From: Flavobacterium fluvii
GTDB taxonomy: Bacteria; Bacteroidota; Bacteroidia; Flavobacteriales; Flavobacteriaceae
Length of the DNA: 64,000 nt
NCBI RefSeq assembly: GCF_900129545.1
Contig: NZ_FQWB01000007.1
Coordinates: 62,001-126,000, forward strand
Direction of reading: 5' to 3'
Below are positions 37,311 through 45,889 of this stretch, in pieces. Below the pieces are notes generated by a model that saw only the letters and a list, made by a program, of their open reading frames with translations, was not told where the DNA came from and did no database searches. The translations under genes were made by a program, and so were the position numbers. The number at the start of each line of letters is the position of its first letter. Positions within the stretch are counted from its first letter, which is position 1.

Positions 37311-39404
37311 TTAAAATCCTTGTGCTTGAATGGCTGTTATCACTACCGTGTTGATGATATCGTCCACTGTACAACCCCTGCTCAAATCATTCACCGGTTT
37401 GTTCAGTCCTTGCAACATTGGACCAATTGCCAAAGCGCCTGTTTCTCTTTGAACCGCTTTGTAAGTGTTGTTTCCAGTATTCAAATCAGGAAAAACCAAT
37501 ACGCTGGCGTGACCTGCCACTTCTGAATTCGGCATTTTGCTTTGTCCCACTGAAGGATCTACGGCGGCATCGTATTGAATTGGTCCTTCGATTTTCAAAT
37601 CGGGACGTTTTTGACGAACAATTTCGGTTGCTGCCCTTACTTTGTCCACCTCATCACCTTTTCCAGACGAACCGGATGAATAAGAAAGCATTGCAATTTT
37701 TGGCTCAATTCCGAAAGCCAAACTGGATTCAGCCGATGAAATGGCTATTTCTGCCAATTGTTCTGCCGTAGGATTTGGATTGATGGCGCAATCTCCAAAA
37801 ATAGAAACGCGGTCTTCCAAACACATAAAAAACACGGAAGAAACAATGGAACAATTTGGTTTGGTTTTAATGAATTGCAAAGCCGGTAAAATGGTGTGCT
37901 GTGTGGTGTGGGCTGCTCCGGAAACCATTCCGTCCGCATGCCCTTTGTACACCATCATGGTGCCAAAATAAGAACCGTCTTCCATTAAATCCCTGGCCAC
38001 TTCCACTGTCATTTTTTTGGCTTTTCGCAACTCATAATAGGTATTCACATAATCATCATAATGCGAATCCTTTCTTGGACTAATGATGTTCACTTTGGAA
38101 AAATCGAAAGCCAAACCTAATTCTGCCACCTTGTTCTCGATTTGTTTTTTGTCGCCAATAATGGAAATATCAACCACGTCCATCGACAATAATCGAGAAG
38201 CGGCAATGATGATCCTGTCGTCGTTTCCTTCCGGCAAGACAATATGTTTTCTATGTTTTTTGGCTCTTTTCACCATATTGTACTGAAACATTTTTGGCGT
38301 CATCCCCTCGGCTTCAAACTTGATGAATTTTTCGATCAAATTATCCAAATCCACATAATTTTCGAAAGTGTTGATGGAGGTTAGAATTTTCTGTCTATTG
38401 TTGGCATAAATTTTAGGTTTTATGGAACCTATTTTATTGGTAATATTATAAGTTCCTCCTTCTACCGCAATGATGGGCACAATGGTGGAAAGTCCTTCAA
38501 TTAATTTCAAAATACTGTCTTCCGGCAAGATATTACCTGTCAAAACAATACCGGAAATGGCTGGATAATTCACTGATTCGTTGGCTTGCAATGCACCCAG
38601 GATGATGTCGGCCCTGTCGCCAGGAGTGATTACCAATCCATTTTCTTTCAGGTTCAACAAATAATTTCGAAGTTGCATTGCGCCTACGCTAAAACTTCCG
38701 ATTTGGTTGTTCAAAAAAGCGGCTCCAAATAAAACTTTGGCATCCAATTCTTTTACAATTTCTTGAATGGTTGGATTGTTCAAACTTGAAATAATGGGAA
38801 TCGTATTGATCATTACTTCTTCCGGCAAGCTAGTTTTTAAACGTTCGGTTACCAATTCCAAATTCTCGGGTTGCACTTTATTGGCAATCACAGCCAAAAC
38901 TTCCACGTCTTTTACCTTGAAGGAATCGTAAGCCAAATAAAGGCTGTCCACAAATTCGTCCAAAGTTTTTCCTTCTCCCGTTCCCACAATAATGGTTGGA
39001 ATCCCCAAATTTTTGGCAATAAGAACGTTCATGTCCATTTCGATAACGGTTCCTTCTCCCATAAAACTGGTTCCTTCGACCAAGACAAAATCAAATTGTT
39101 CTTCCAGACGTTTGTATTTTTCGATAATCAAGTCGATGACCTCTCCTATTTTTCCTTTATTTTTCTTTTTGATCAACTTGCTTTTGGTAATGGCATAAGC
39201 ATCATGATAATCAATATCCAGACCGAAATGACTTATAACGGTTTCAATGTGATTGTCCATTTTTCCTTCTTCAAAATCTTCCACTATAGGTCTAAAATAA
39301 CCAACTTTGGCTGTTTTACCGATAAGCATGCTCATCAATCCCAAGGTAATAATCGATTTACCACTACTCTCTTCGCTAGTAGCTATGTAGATAGCTTTGT
39401 TCAT
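37311..39404 (-). CDS. pta: Phosphate acetyltransferase (long type)
   Basis: A 697-residue enzyme. Residues about 1-230 form a BioD-like P-loop domain (ATSEESSGKS), then a DRTGG-type domain (about 230-350), and then the catalytic PTA domain (about 370-697) with motifs such as LPEGNDDRI, YKGHADGMVSGAAHT and SYSSGSSGKG. It makes acetyl phosphate from acetyl-CoA and acts with ackA, which follows in the same direction. Length fits the long-type Pta of Bacteroidota and Enterobacteria. Confidence 0.95.
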   Translation of the reverse strand: MNKAIYIATSEESSGKSIITLGLMSMLIGKTAKVGYFRPIVEDFEEGKMDNHIETVISHFGLDIDYHDAYAITKSKLIKKKNKGKIGEVIDLIIEKYKRLEEQFDFVLVEGTSFMGEGTVIEMDMNVLIAKNLGIPTIIVGTGEGKTLDEFVDSLYLAYDSFKVKDVEVLAVIANKVQPENLELVTERLKTSLPEEVMINTIPIISSLNNPTIQEIVKELDAKVLFGAAFLNNQIGSFSVGAMQLRNYLLNLKENGLVITPGDRADIILGALQANESVNYPAISGIVLTGNILPEDSILKLIEGLSTIVPIIAVEGGTYNITNKIGSIKPKIYANNRQKILTSINTFENYVDLDNLIEKFIKFEAEGMTPKMFQYNMVKRAKKHRKHIVLPEGNDDRIIIAASRLLSMDVVDISIIGDKKQIENKVAELGLAFDFSKVNIISPRKDSHYDDYVNTYYELRKAKKMTVEVARDLMEDGSYFGTMMVYKGHADGMVSGAAHTTQHTILPALQFIKTKPNCSIVSSVFFMCLEDRVSIFGDCAINPNPTAEQLAEIAISSAESSLAFGIEPKIAMLSYSSGSSGKGDEVDKVRAATEIVRQKRPDLKIEGPIQYDAAVDPSVGQSKMPNSEVAGHASVLVFPDLNTGNNTYKAVQRETGALAIGPMLQGLNKPVNDLSRGCTVDDIINTVVITAIQAQGF

Positions 39405-39464
39405 TTTTTCTAATTTTTAAATTTATTTCTTTTTGTCAGTTGCTATTCTTTTTTGCGTTTTCAA

Positions 39465-40535
39465 TCAAAACCAACGTCTTCTTTTAAAATAAAAAATCAT
39501 CCCCAATACGACCAAAAACATAAAGCCCAAAACGGAGAAATAACCATATTCATATCTCAATTCCGGCATACGGTCGAAATTCATTCCATAAACTCCCACA
39601 ATAAAAGTAAGTGGAATAAATATCACCGAAATAACGGTCAGCGTTTTCATGATTTCATTCATCTTGTGCGTTTGTGCCGAAAAAAAGAAATTGGAAGCAC
39701 TTTCCAATGACCCCATATCGGATTCAATTTGTTCCAAAAGCTCCAGGCTTTTTTGATGCAGTCTGGAAAAAAAAGTAAAGTTTTCCGGTTCTATCTCATT
39801 AAACACATTGTCATCTTTAATGTTTTTTATTTCATACAAAGAATCCCGAAGCGGAATAATGGAACGTTTCAGAAAATTAAAATTGTCCCGGTGTTGCTCT
39901 ATTCGTTCCAGAATTATCGGGTCGGCACTGCTTTTGGTCGAATCGATTAATTCCTCAATTTTATCCTCTTCATTTTCAATGGTGATATAAAAATTTTCCA
40001 TGATGGCATCCAGAAGGATATACAACAAGTAATCGGCCTTTTTTGTTCTCACTATTCCGGAATGGGTCCTTATTCGCTCCCTGATATGGGTAAAAAAGTC
40101 AGAACGCTTTTCCTGGAAAGAAATCAGGATTCCGTTTTTTATCAAAAAACTGATTTGCTCCGCTTTAATGCTATCTGAATCTTCTATTGGCAACAATGAT
40201 TTGATGTTGAAAAACAAAATATCGTGCTGTTCTTCAATTTTCGTTCTTTTGCTCGTGTTCAAAATATCCGCAAGCATAAAATTGTCTATCTTGAAATGAT
40301 TGCCGACAGTTTTCAACAAATCGAGGTCATTAAGACCGTGTATGTTGAGCCAATTTGTTTTTTGTACATCAATACATTTTTCCAAGTCAGAAGTTTCAAA
40401 TTCAGGATACTCAAACATATTATTGTCATCATAAACAAACAGCTGCATTTCCGAATCTGTTCTTTTATGAATTCCGGTATATTCCAGATTATAAGGTTGG
40501 ATTTTTCTGCCTTTCTTGTACTTAATCTTTCTCAT
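39465..40535 (-). CDS. corA: CorA magnesium/cobalt transporter
   Basis: A 356-residue inner-membrane channel protein starting at MRKIKYKKG (an apparent start one codon earlier is a TTG). The N-terminal cytoplasmic domain is acidic and helical. The C-terminus has two transmembrane helices and the pore signature YGMNF at the end of the first, followed by the periplasmic loop DRMPELRYEYG. It would carry Mg2+, and possibly Co2+ or Ni2+. It is a single gene with a possible TACATTTG -7 box at 40,647-40,654. Confidence 0.93.
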   Translation of the reverse strand: MRKIKYKKGRKIQPYNLEYTGIHKRTDSEMQLFVYDDNNMFEYPEFETSDLEKCIDVQKTNWLNIHGLNDLDLLKTVGNHFKIDNFMLADILNTSKRTKIEEQHDILFFNIKSLLPIEDSDSIKAEQISFLIKNGILISFQEKRSDFFTHIRERIRTHSGIVRTKKADYLLYILLDAIMENFYITIENEEDKIEELIDSTKSSADPIILERIEQHRDNFNFLKRSIIPLRDSLYEIKNIKDDNVFNEIEPENFTFFSRLHQKSLELLEQIESDMGSLESASNFFFSAQTHKMNEIMKTLTVISVIFIPLTFIVGVYGMNFDRMPELRYEYGYFSVLGFMFLVVLGMIFYFKRRRWF

Positions 40536-40831
40536 CAAATCGTTTTATATAGTAATATTACGAAAATCTTTTAAAAAGTTTGCCTCTATTTATAAATTTT
40601 GATTTCCTGAAACAAAAAAATTTTTCCGCATATTTCTTATACGTTGCAAATGTATTTACAAATAATAAGGACTTTTATGAGATAAATCATTTGATTTTTA
40701 TAAATAAAATTACTATAAAAACAAACTAGACTTCCGACAAACATTAATGTTTTCAAAAAATAATGAAATACATAGCGTTAGATTAATTTATCACAATAAA
40801 TTTAAAACCTATATGGCAAGTTTTAATCAAA
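40536..40831. other. corA-dnaK intergenic region, AT-rich part
   Basis: About 300 bp. It holds only a candidate TAnnTTTG box for corA (TACATTTG, minus strand, 40,647-40,654) and no ORF. The region ends with two hairpin terminators. Confidence 0.4.
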
Positions 40832-40872
40832 TAAGAAACCCGACAGCTTTCAAAAAAATGTCGGGTTTCTTA
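40832..40872. terminator. Two-way hairpin terminator
   Basis: A 14-bp stem, TAAGAAACCCGACA/TGTCGGGTTTCTTA, with an A-rich loop. It lies between dnaK (minus) and corA (minus), beyond the stronger dnaK terminator. Confidence 0.6.
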
Positions 40873-40880
40873 TCAAAACA

Positions 40881-40912
40881 AAAAAACCGAGCCATTTCTG
40901 GCTCGGTTTTTC
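40881..40912 (-). terminator. dnaK terminator
   Basis: An AAACCGAGCC/GGCTCGGTTT stem flanked by a run of six A on the left, giving a T-tract on the minus strand, 72 bp after the dnaK stop. An ATCCCGAT/ATCGGGAT hairpin at 40,922-40,941 lies between it and the gene. Confidence 0.75.
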
Positions 40913-40983
40913 TTATTTAATATCCCGATAAAAATCGGGATAAGCGATTCACGCAATTTTGTTGTTCAAAATTGGTTCTCTGC

Positions 40984-42870
40984 TTACTTTACTTCTTCGA
41001 ATTCAACGTCTTCAACATTGTCTCCTTGTTGAGCATCACCTTGTGGTTGTGCTTCTTGTTGACCTTGTTCTCCTTGAGCGTACATTGCTTCAGTAGCTTT
41101 TTTCCAAGCTGCGTTGATGTTGTCAAGAGCAGTTTGAATTGCAGGAATGTCTTGAGATTGGTGAGCCATTCTCAATTCAGTCAATGCATACTCGATAGCC
41201 ACTTTGTTATCATCAGTCAATTTAGCTCCAAGTTCTTTCAATTGAGACTCAGTTTGGAAGATCATTCCGTCAGCTTCGTTCAATTTTTCAGCTCTTTCTC
41301 TTGCAATTTTGTCAGATTCAGCATTAGCTTCAGCATCTTGTTTCATTCTTTCGATTTCTTCAGAAGTCAATCCAGAAGAAGCTTCGATACGAATGTCGTG
41401 AGATTTACCTGTTCCTTTGTCAGTAGCAGTTACTTTGATGATACCATTAGCATCAATATCAAAAGTTACTTCAATTTGAGGAACTCCTCTTGGTGCTGGT
41501 GGAATACCATCTAAGTGGAAACGACCGATAGTTTTGTTATCAGCAGCCATTGCTCTAGCTCCTTGCAATACGTGAAGCTCAACAGATGGTTGAGAATCAG
41601 AAGCAGTAGAGAATACCTGAGATTTTTTAGTTGGGATAGTTGTATTAGACTCAATTAATGTAGTCATAACTCCACCCATAGTTTCGATACCTAAAGACAA
41701 AGGTGTAACGTCCAATAACAATACATCTTTCACATCTCCAGAAAGAACTCCACCTTGAATAGCTGCTCCAATTGCAACAACCTCATCAGGGTTAACTCCT
41801 TTAGACGCTTTTTTACCGAAGAATTTCTCTACTTCTTCAACGATTCTTGGGATACGAGTAGAACCTCCTACCAAGATAACTTCGTCAATATCAGAAACGC
41901 TCAAGTTAGCATTTTTCAACGCTTTAGCCACTGGAGCCATAGAACGTTTTACTAATGCATCTGTCAATTGTTCGAATTTAGCTCTAGTTAATTTTTTAAC
42001 CAAGTGTTTTGGTCCTGAAGCTGTAGCAGTTACGTAAGGCAAGTTGATTTCAGTTTCAGCAGAAGATGACAATTCAATTTTAGCTTTCTCGGCAGCTTCT
42101 TTGATACGTTGCAATGACATTGGATCCAAACGCAAATCGATACCTTCTTCAGCTTTGAATTCGTCAGCCAACCAGTCAATAATTTCGTGGTCAAAATCGT
42201 CTCCTCCTAAGTGAGTGTCTCCGTCTGTAGACAATACTTCGAAAACTCCGTCTCCTAATTCAAGAACAGAAATATCAAAAGTACCACCACCTAAATCGTA
42301 AACGGCAATTTTTTGATCTTTACCTTTTTTGTCCAAACCATAAGCCAAAGCAGCAGCAGTAGGTTCGTTGATAATACGCATTACTTTAAGACCTGCAATT
42401 TCACCAGCTTCTTTTGTAGCTTGACGTTGTGCATCGTTAAAGTAAGCAGGAACGGTGATAACCGCTTCAGTAACTGTTTGACCTAAATAGTCTTCAGCAG
42501 TTTTTTTCATTTTTTGAAGTGTCATGGCCGACAATTCTTGTGCAGTATACAAACGACCGTCAATATCCACACGTGGCGTATTGTTGTCTCCTTTTACTAC
42601 TGAATAAGGAACTCTTTTTGCTTCTTCAGTGATTTCAGCAAAAGAATGTCCCATAAAACGTTTGATAGAAGCAATAGTCTTAGTTGGATTAGTTACTGCT
42701 TGTCTTTTCGCAGGATCACCCACTTTAATTTCTCCACCTTCAACAAAAGCGATGATAGATGGTGTTGTTCTTTTTCCTTCTGCATTAGGAATAACAACTG
42801 CTTCATTACCTTCCATTACAGAAACACAAGAGTTTGTAGTACCTAAATCAATTCCGATTATTTTACCCAT
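40984..42870 (-). CDS. dnaK: Chaperone DnaK (Hsp70)
   Basis: A 628-residue chaperone. N-terminal ATPase domain with [39 protein letters not shown] and [10 protein letters not shown]; substrate-binding domain from about residue 385; C-terminal lid and disordered tail rich in Q, G and A, ending DVEFEEVK. The start [10 protein letters not shown] is standard. It is a single gene here with no dnaJ or grpE next to it. A plausible promoter (TTG-N19-TAAAATAA) lies upstream at 42,900-42,929. Confidence 0.97.
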   Translation of the reverse strand: MGKIIGIDLGTTNSCVSVMEGNEAVVIPNAEGKRTTPSIIAFVEGGEIKVGDPAKRQAVTNPTKTIASIKRFMGHSFAEITEEAKRVPYSVVKGDNNTPRVDIDGRLYTAQELSAMTLQKMKKTAEDYLGQTVTEAVITVPAYFNDAQRQATKEAGEIAGLKVMRIINEPTAAALAYGLDKKGKDQKIAVYDLGGGTFDISVLELGDGVFEVLSTDGDTHLGGDDFDHEIIDWLADEFKAEEGIDLRLDPMSLQRIKEAAEKAKIELSSSAETEINLPYVTATASGPKHLVKKLTRAKFEQLTDALVKRSMAPVAKALKNANLSVSDIDEVILVGGSTRIPRIVEEVEKFFGKKASKGVNPDEVVAIGAAIQGGVLSGDVKDVLLLDVTPLSLGIETMGGVMTTLIESNTTIPTKKSQVFSTASDSQPSVELHVLQGARAMAADNKTIGRFHLDGIPPAPRGVPQIEVTFDIDANGIIKVTATDKGTGKSHDIRIEASSGLTSEEIERMKQDAEANAESDKIARERAEKLNEADGMIFQTESQLKELGAKLTDDNKVAIEYALTELRMAHQSQDIPAIQTALDNINAAWKKATEAMYAQGEQGQQEAQPQGDAQQGDNVEDVEFEEVK

Positions 42871-42899
42871 TTTTATTTATATTTAATTTTATTGAATAC

Positions 42900-42929
42900 T
42901 TATTTTACAGTTCGAGTTGCAATAGTCAA
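42900..42929 (-). promoter_or_regulatory. Possible dnaK promoter
   Basis: On the minus strand a TTG (42,927-42,929) is followed after 19 bp by TAAAATAA (42,900-42,907). It departs from TAnnTTTG in the last bases. No CIRCE-like inverted repeat was seen. Confidence 0.3.
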
Positions 42930-43348
42930 TCTTTGTGCCAATTAGAAAAAATAGAAATAAATTGTCAGGTTGTGTTAAAATTGGCGGAAAAAGATATGAC
43001 AAGATGGCATTTTAATTCCCCTTTTGAGGGGGTGGCCGAAGGTCGGGGTGATGTCATTGCGAGGAGCCAATCCAGCTGTTCACTGTATCTCTTGTGGCGA
43101 ACACCGCCACAAGAGGTAATTGCGAGAGCAATTTAACCATCTGGGCTAGAGAATTTCGAGTAAATTAAAGGATTAGTTTTATTTAGAAAGCATCTGTACG
43201 CAAACAATATAATTTGTAAGAAAAAATAAATATATTTGATGAAATATAAAACGAAACAAAACTCCCCCAATCTAACCTTTTTTGGGTGTATATACTAAGG
43301 TTTGTTTCACCTAATAAACGAGTTAGCGGTAATTTGCACGACATCCCC
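42930..43348. other. Gene-free repeat-containing gap upstream of the HEPN gene
   Basis: The dnaK-HEPN gap of 478 bp. Its middle (about 43,012-43,140) is GC-richer than its surroundings and looks like a dispersed intergenic repeat, with a hairpin CTCTTGTGGCG/CGCCACAAGAG (43,089-43,115). The rest is AT-rich. Confidence 0.45.
43089..43115. repeat. Palindromic element with 11-bp perfect stem
   Basis: CTCTTGTGGCG (43,089-43,099) and CGCCACAAGAG (43,105-43,115) with a 5-nt loop. No T-tract follows, so it is more like a REP-type intergenic palindrome than a terminator. Confidence 0.5.
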
Positions 43349-44035
43349 ATGAAAAAAGACGAGATTATCATAAAGTTAATAAAGGTTCACATTGATATTA
43401 AAAAGAGTTTTGACTCATTGCTTACTATCTGTCAAGATGTTGTTTCATTTCGAGAGCAAAAACTTGAATATTTAAACGAGAAACTAGATATTTCACCAGA
43501 AGATTTATTAGATGATGATAAATTCACTGAATTTTTTAAAGTAAATAGTGATGATCTAAAAAGTCAAGGAGTGTATTTATTCGAATTCGACTATCTTTTT
43601 TACAATTCAATTTTTATAAATCTGTTTTCATTGTTTGAAATACAATTTGCTAAACTTGGGAAAATATGTGAAGAATTGTCTGAAAGCGACCTTAAAATCA
43701 AAGATTTGAAAGGAACAAGCGACATTGATACAATAAGAAAATATATGAATTTAGTTTGTGAACTTGATTCAGCAAAGTCAAGTGAAAAACTTTGGGCTGA
43801 TATTGAAGAATTTAGAAATATCCGTAACGCAATTGTTCACAATGAAAACCAATTAAATAAAACAAAGACAAAAAACTTAAATTCAATACGTGGAATGCGT
43901 AAACTTAAACAGCATAAAATTGAATATTTTCAGGAAGAAGTTAGTTTTAAAATAAACACTGTTGAATTTTTAAAGGACTTTACAACTACATGTGAAGAAT
44001 ATCTTGGCGTTTTGATTAAAGAAATTTTTAAATAA
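43349..44035 (+). CDS. HEPN-like protein of unknown function
   Basis: A 228-residue protein starting at MKKDEIIIK; a GTG 63 bp earlier is less likely. It is mostly alpha-helical with very low GC. At residues 159-164 it has RNAIVH, the R-x4-H pattern of HEPN-domain RNases, preceded by FRNI and followed by N, as in many HEPN proteins of toxin or abortive-infection systems. No nucleotidyltransferase (MNT) antitoxin partner was seen beside it. The gene stands alone between repeat-rich spacers, which suits a recently acquired element. The function is an inference from a short motif and the fold-like composition. Confidence 0.6.
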   Translation: MKKDEIIIKLIKVHIDIKKSFDSLLTICQDVVSFREQKLEYLNEKLDISPEDLLDDDKFTEFFKVNSDDLKSQGVYLFEFDYLFYNSIFINLFSLFEIQFAKLGKICEELSESDLKIKDLKGTSDIDTIRKYMNLVCELDSAKSSEKLWADIEEFRNIRNAIVHNENQLNKTKTKNLNSIRGMRKLKQHKIEYFQEEVSFKINTVEFLKDFTTTCEEYLGVLIKEIFK

Positions 44036-44079
44036 TAAGCAAACTCTCCGCTACCCGAAGTGTTTCTTGAAAGTGGGAT

Positions 44080-44200
44080 TGCTGTGCGAAGTCTCCCAAC
44101 TTCGTACCCATTACCATATTTGATTAACACTATCGATACCAACGAATTAATTATAAAAGCATATTGGATTAGGTACGAAGTCGGGAGACTTCGTACAGCA
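44080..44200. repeat. Near-perfect inverted repeat, 30-bp arms
   Basis: Arms 44,080-44,109 and 44,171-44,200 pair with three mismatches, around a 61-bp spacer. The right arm contains the internal palindrome CGAAGTCGGGAGACTTCG. It begins 45 bp after the HEPN stop and has the look of a small non-coding mobile (MITE-like) or REP-type element. Confidence 0.6.
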
Positions 44201-44222
44201 TTAAATCGCACAGCATTAAACC

Positions 44223-44283
44223 CAAAATAAAGTCGGTTTAAAACCGAAAATCACTACCTCAAAGTCGCAGACTTTGCGGAGCC
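44223..44283 (+). repeat. 61-bp direct repeat, copy 1
   Basis: It matches copy 2 at 44,786-44,846 with only two differences in 61 bp. Each copy ends in the nested palindrome AAAGTCGnAGACTTT followed by GCGGAGCC. The region between the copies holds the small membrane ORF at 44,450-44,593. Confidence 0.75.
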
Positions 44284-44449
44284 TAATACTGAATTAACTA
44301 CCCCAACCAACCATCACGATTCAAACTTCTACCACAATTAAGCTAATGCGCCAAGCCGCGGAACGTTAGTACTAAGCTCTTATCTTATTTACCAAAAAAC
44401 AATCAACAGAAAAGAAGCCGAAAAATATTTTAGTAAAAAAAAAAATTAT
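44284..44449. other. AT-rich spacer after direct repeat copy 1
   Basis: This is the right-hand part of the gap between the HEPN gene and the 47-residue ORF. No ORF, promoter motif or repeat is visible in it. Confidence 0.35.
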
Positions 44450-44593
44450 TTAATATCGACCTCTTGTTAAATCACAACCCGAACCTTTTTTTCGTGGTTT
44501 TGGTTTTTTCTTTTTGAAAGTCATAATTAATTGAATGATTGTTGCTATTGAGCCAATTGTTCCAAAAATTCCAATAAAATCTAATTTTTCCAT
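44450..44593 (-). CDS. 47-residue small membrane protein
   Basis: A short reading frame found by manual translation. It starts MEKLDFIGIFG, has one hydrophobic helix (about residues 5-25, ending in LIM), then a basic Lys/Pro-rich stretch TFKKKKPKPRKK and ends TRGRY. That layout, a single membrane helix followed by a basic tail, is typical of small membrane peptides. There are no detectable homologues I can name and no clear ribosome-binding site, as is normal in Bacteroidota. Its place between two 61-bp direct repeats is suggestive. Confidence 0.4.
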   Translation of the reverse strand: MEKLDFIGIFGTIGSIATIIQLIMTFKKKKPKPRKKGSGCDLTRGRY

Positions 44594-44721
44594 TTTAAAA
44601 AATTTTATAGTTATATATATAATTAGAAAAGTTCGTTTTTGTTACAAAAGCGTCGTTAAGTTGCTTTCAATTTTGGAAAAAAAAATGGAAAATGGAAAAG
44701 TTTGCGTGCCAATTTAACCCC

Positions 44722-44746
44722 GCTCCGCAAAGTCTCCGACTTTGAG
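44722..44746. repeat. Inverted partner of direct repeat copy 2
   Basis: These 25 bp are the exact reverse complement of 44,821-44,845, the end of direct repeat copy 2, with 74 bp between. Transcribed, the two could form a long stem. Confidence 0.7.
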
Positions 44747-44785
44747 GATGCGTTTGTCAGTCTGTGACTGACTTAAAATTAAACA

Positions 44786-44846
44786 CAAAATAAAGTCGGT
44801 TGAAAACCGAAAATCACTACCTCAAAGTCGGAGACTTTGCGGAGCC
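44786..44846 (+). repeat. 61-bp direct repeat, copy 2
   Basis: 59 of 61 positions agree with copy 1 at 44,223-44,283, 563 bp away. Its 3' half pairs with the inverted copy at 44,722-44,746. Confidence 0.75.
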
Positions 44847-44898
44847 AGACGTCCTATGATATACACTAAATTTTCTCTCAACATACGTTAGCGTAGTT

Positions 44899-44928
44899 TT
44901 GTAGGCCGACTTATAAACAGTATTTTTG
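44899..44928 (+). promoter_or_regulatory. Promoter of the EamA transporter gene
   Basis: A -33 TTG (44,899-44,901), exactly 19 bp, and TATTTTTG (44,921-44,928), a textbook Bacteroidota promoter. The start codon at 44,948 lies 20 bp downstream, giving a short leader. Confidence 0.65.
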
Positions 44929-44947
44929 CAGGAATAAAAATGGAAAT

Positions 44948-45802
44948 ATGTTGTTTCTTATTCTGAGCGTGATTTGCAGTGTGACAGTGGGCGTGATTTT
45001 CAAAATTGCCCGCAAGTACAATGCTTCTGCCACGCAAATTGTAGCCTCTAATTATGTATTCGCCTTGGTGCTGTGTTATTTGTCTTTCTCCCCAGATTTA
45101 ACGGTTTTGGACGCATCCTCGCCTTGGGAAATTCTTGTTCCATTAGGTATTTTGTTGCCTGTCGTGTTTCTTTTTCTGGCGACTTCCATAAAACATATGG
45201 GGATCGTAAAAACGGATGTAGCCCAACGATTGTCTCTGATTATCTCCATTTTAGGAGCTTGGTTGTTTTTTGGAGAGCAATTCAGTGGACTTAAGTTGAC
45301 GGCACTTTTGTTCGGATTTCCGGCAATAGTCCTTATTTTGGACAAACCTACCGAAAACAAGGAAAACAAATGGATTTACCCCGCTCTTGTATTGCTTGGT
45401 TTTGGTGCGATAGACCTTCTTTTTAAGCAAATCGCCCTCACTTCCACTCTGCCATTTACGAGTTCGTTGTTTGTTATTTTTTCTATGGCACTTGTATTAA
45501 TGATCTTTTTCAATGCGTATGAAATACTTTTCCAAAAAGCTAAAATGGATTTCAAAAGCATCATTTTCGGAGGTTTGGTCGGAGTTTTCAATTTTGGAAA
45601 CATCCTGTTTTATCTCAAGGCACATCAGGCATTTACACAAAATCCCTCCACCGTTTTTGCCGGAATGAATATGGGCGTTATTGTCATTGGCAGTCTTGTC
45701 GGTATTTTTATTTTCAAGGAAAAAGTAACAAAACAAAACATTATAGGTCTATTTCTAGCCTTGCTTGCAGTGGTTTTCATTGTGGTTTCCCAATTGAATT
45801 AA
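44948..45802 (+). CDS. EamA/DMT-family permease
   Basis: A 284-residue integral membrane protein with about ten hydrophobic segments, in two similar halves, and a drug/metabolite transporter layout. Typical features are the early FKIARKYNAS segment and the GIFIFKEKVTKQNIIGLFLALLA repeat end. It moves small molecules across the inner membrane; the substrate cannot be deduced. It has its own promoter and does not appear to be linked to neighbours. Confidence 0.8.
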   Translation: MLFLILSVICSVTVGVIFKIARKYNASATQIVASNYVFALVLCYLSFSPDLTVLDASSPWEILVPLGILLPVVFLFLATSIKHMGIVKTDVAQRLSLIISILGAWLFFGEQFSGLKLTALLFGFPAIVLILDKPTENKENKWIYPALVLLGFGAIDLLFKQIALTSTLPFTSSLFVIFSMALVLMIFFNAYEILFQKAKMDFKSIIFGGLVGVFNFGNILFYLKAHQAFTQNPSTVFAGMNMGVIVIGSLVGIFIFKEKVTKQNIIGLFLALLAVVFIVVSQLN

Positions 45803-45889
45803 TAATTTGTATTTTAAAAGAAATGGCCAACTACCTAATAATCATTTTTTTTTTATGTAACTTTATTTCAACCAAAAAACATATAGAGG

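Noticed and set aside
36052..37374. Extended start of ackA at 37,374
   Set aside because: It would add 42 residues unlike any acetate kinase, and the canonical start MKIVIINSGSSS is at 37,248.
40972..41514. A 180-residue plus-strand frame opposite dnaK
   Set aside because: It is antisense to the conserved DnaK C-terminal domain, has low-complexity Phe/Ser composition and no signal or motif.
44080..44846. A CRISPR array in the repeat-rich island
   Set aside because: The repeats are few, of different lengths, nested and inverted, with no regular spacer length and no cas genes.
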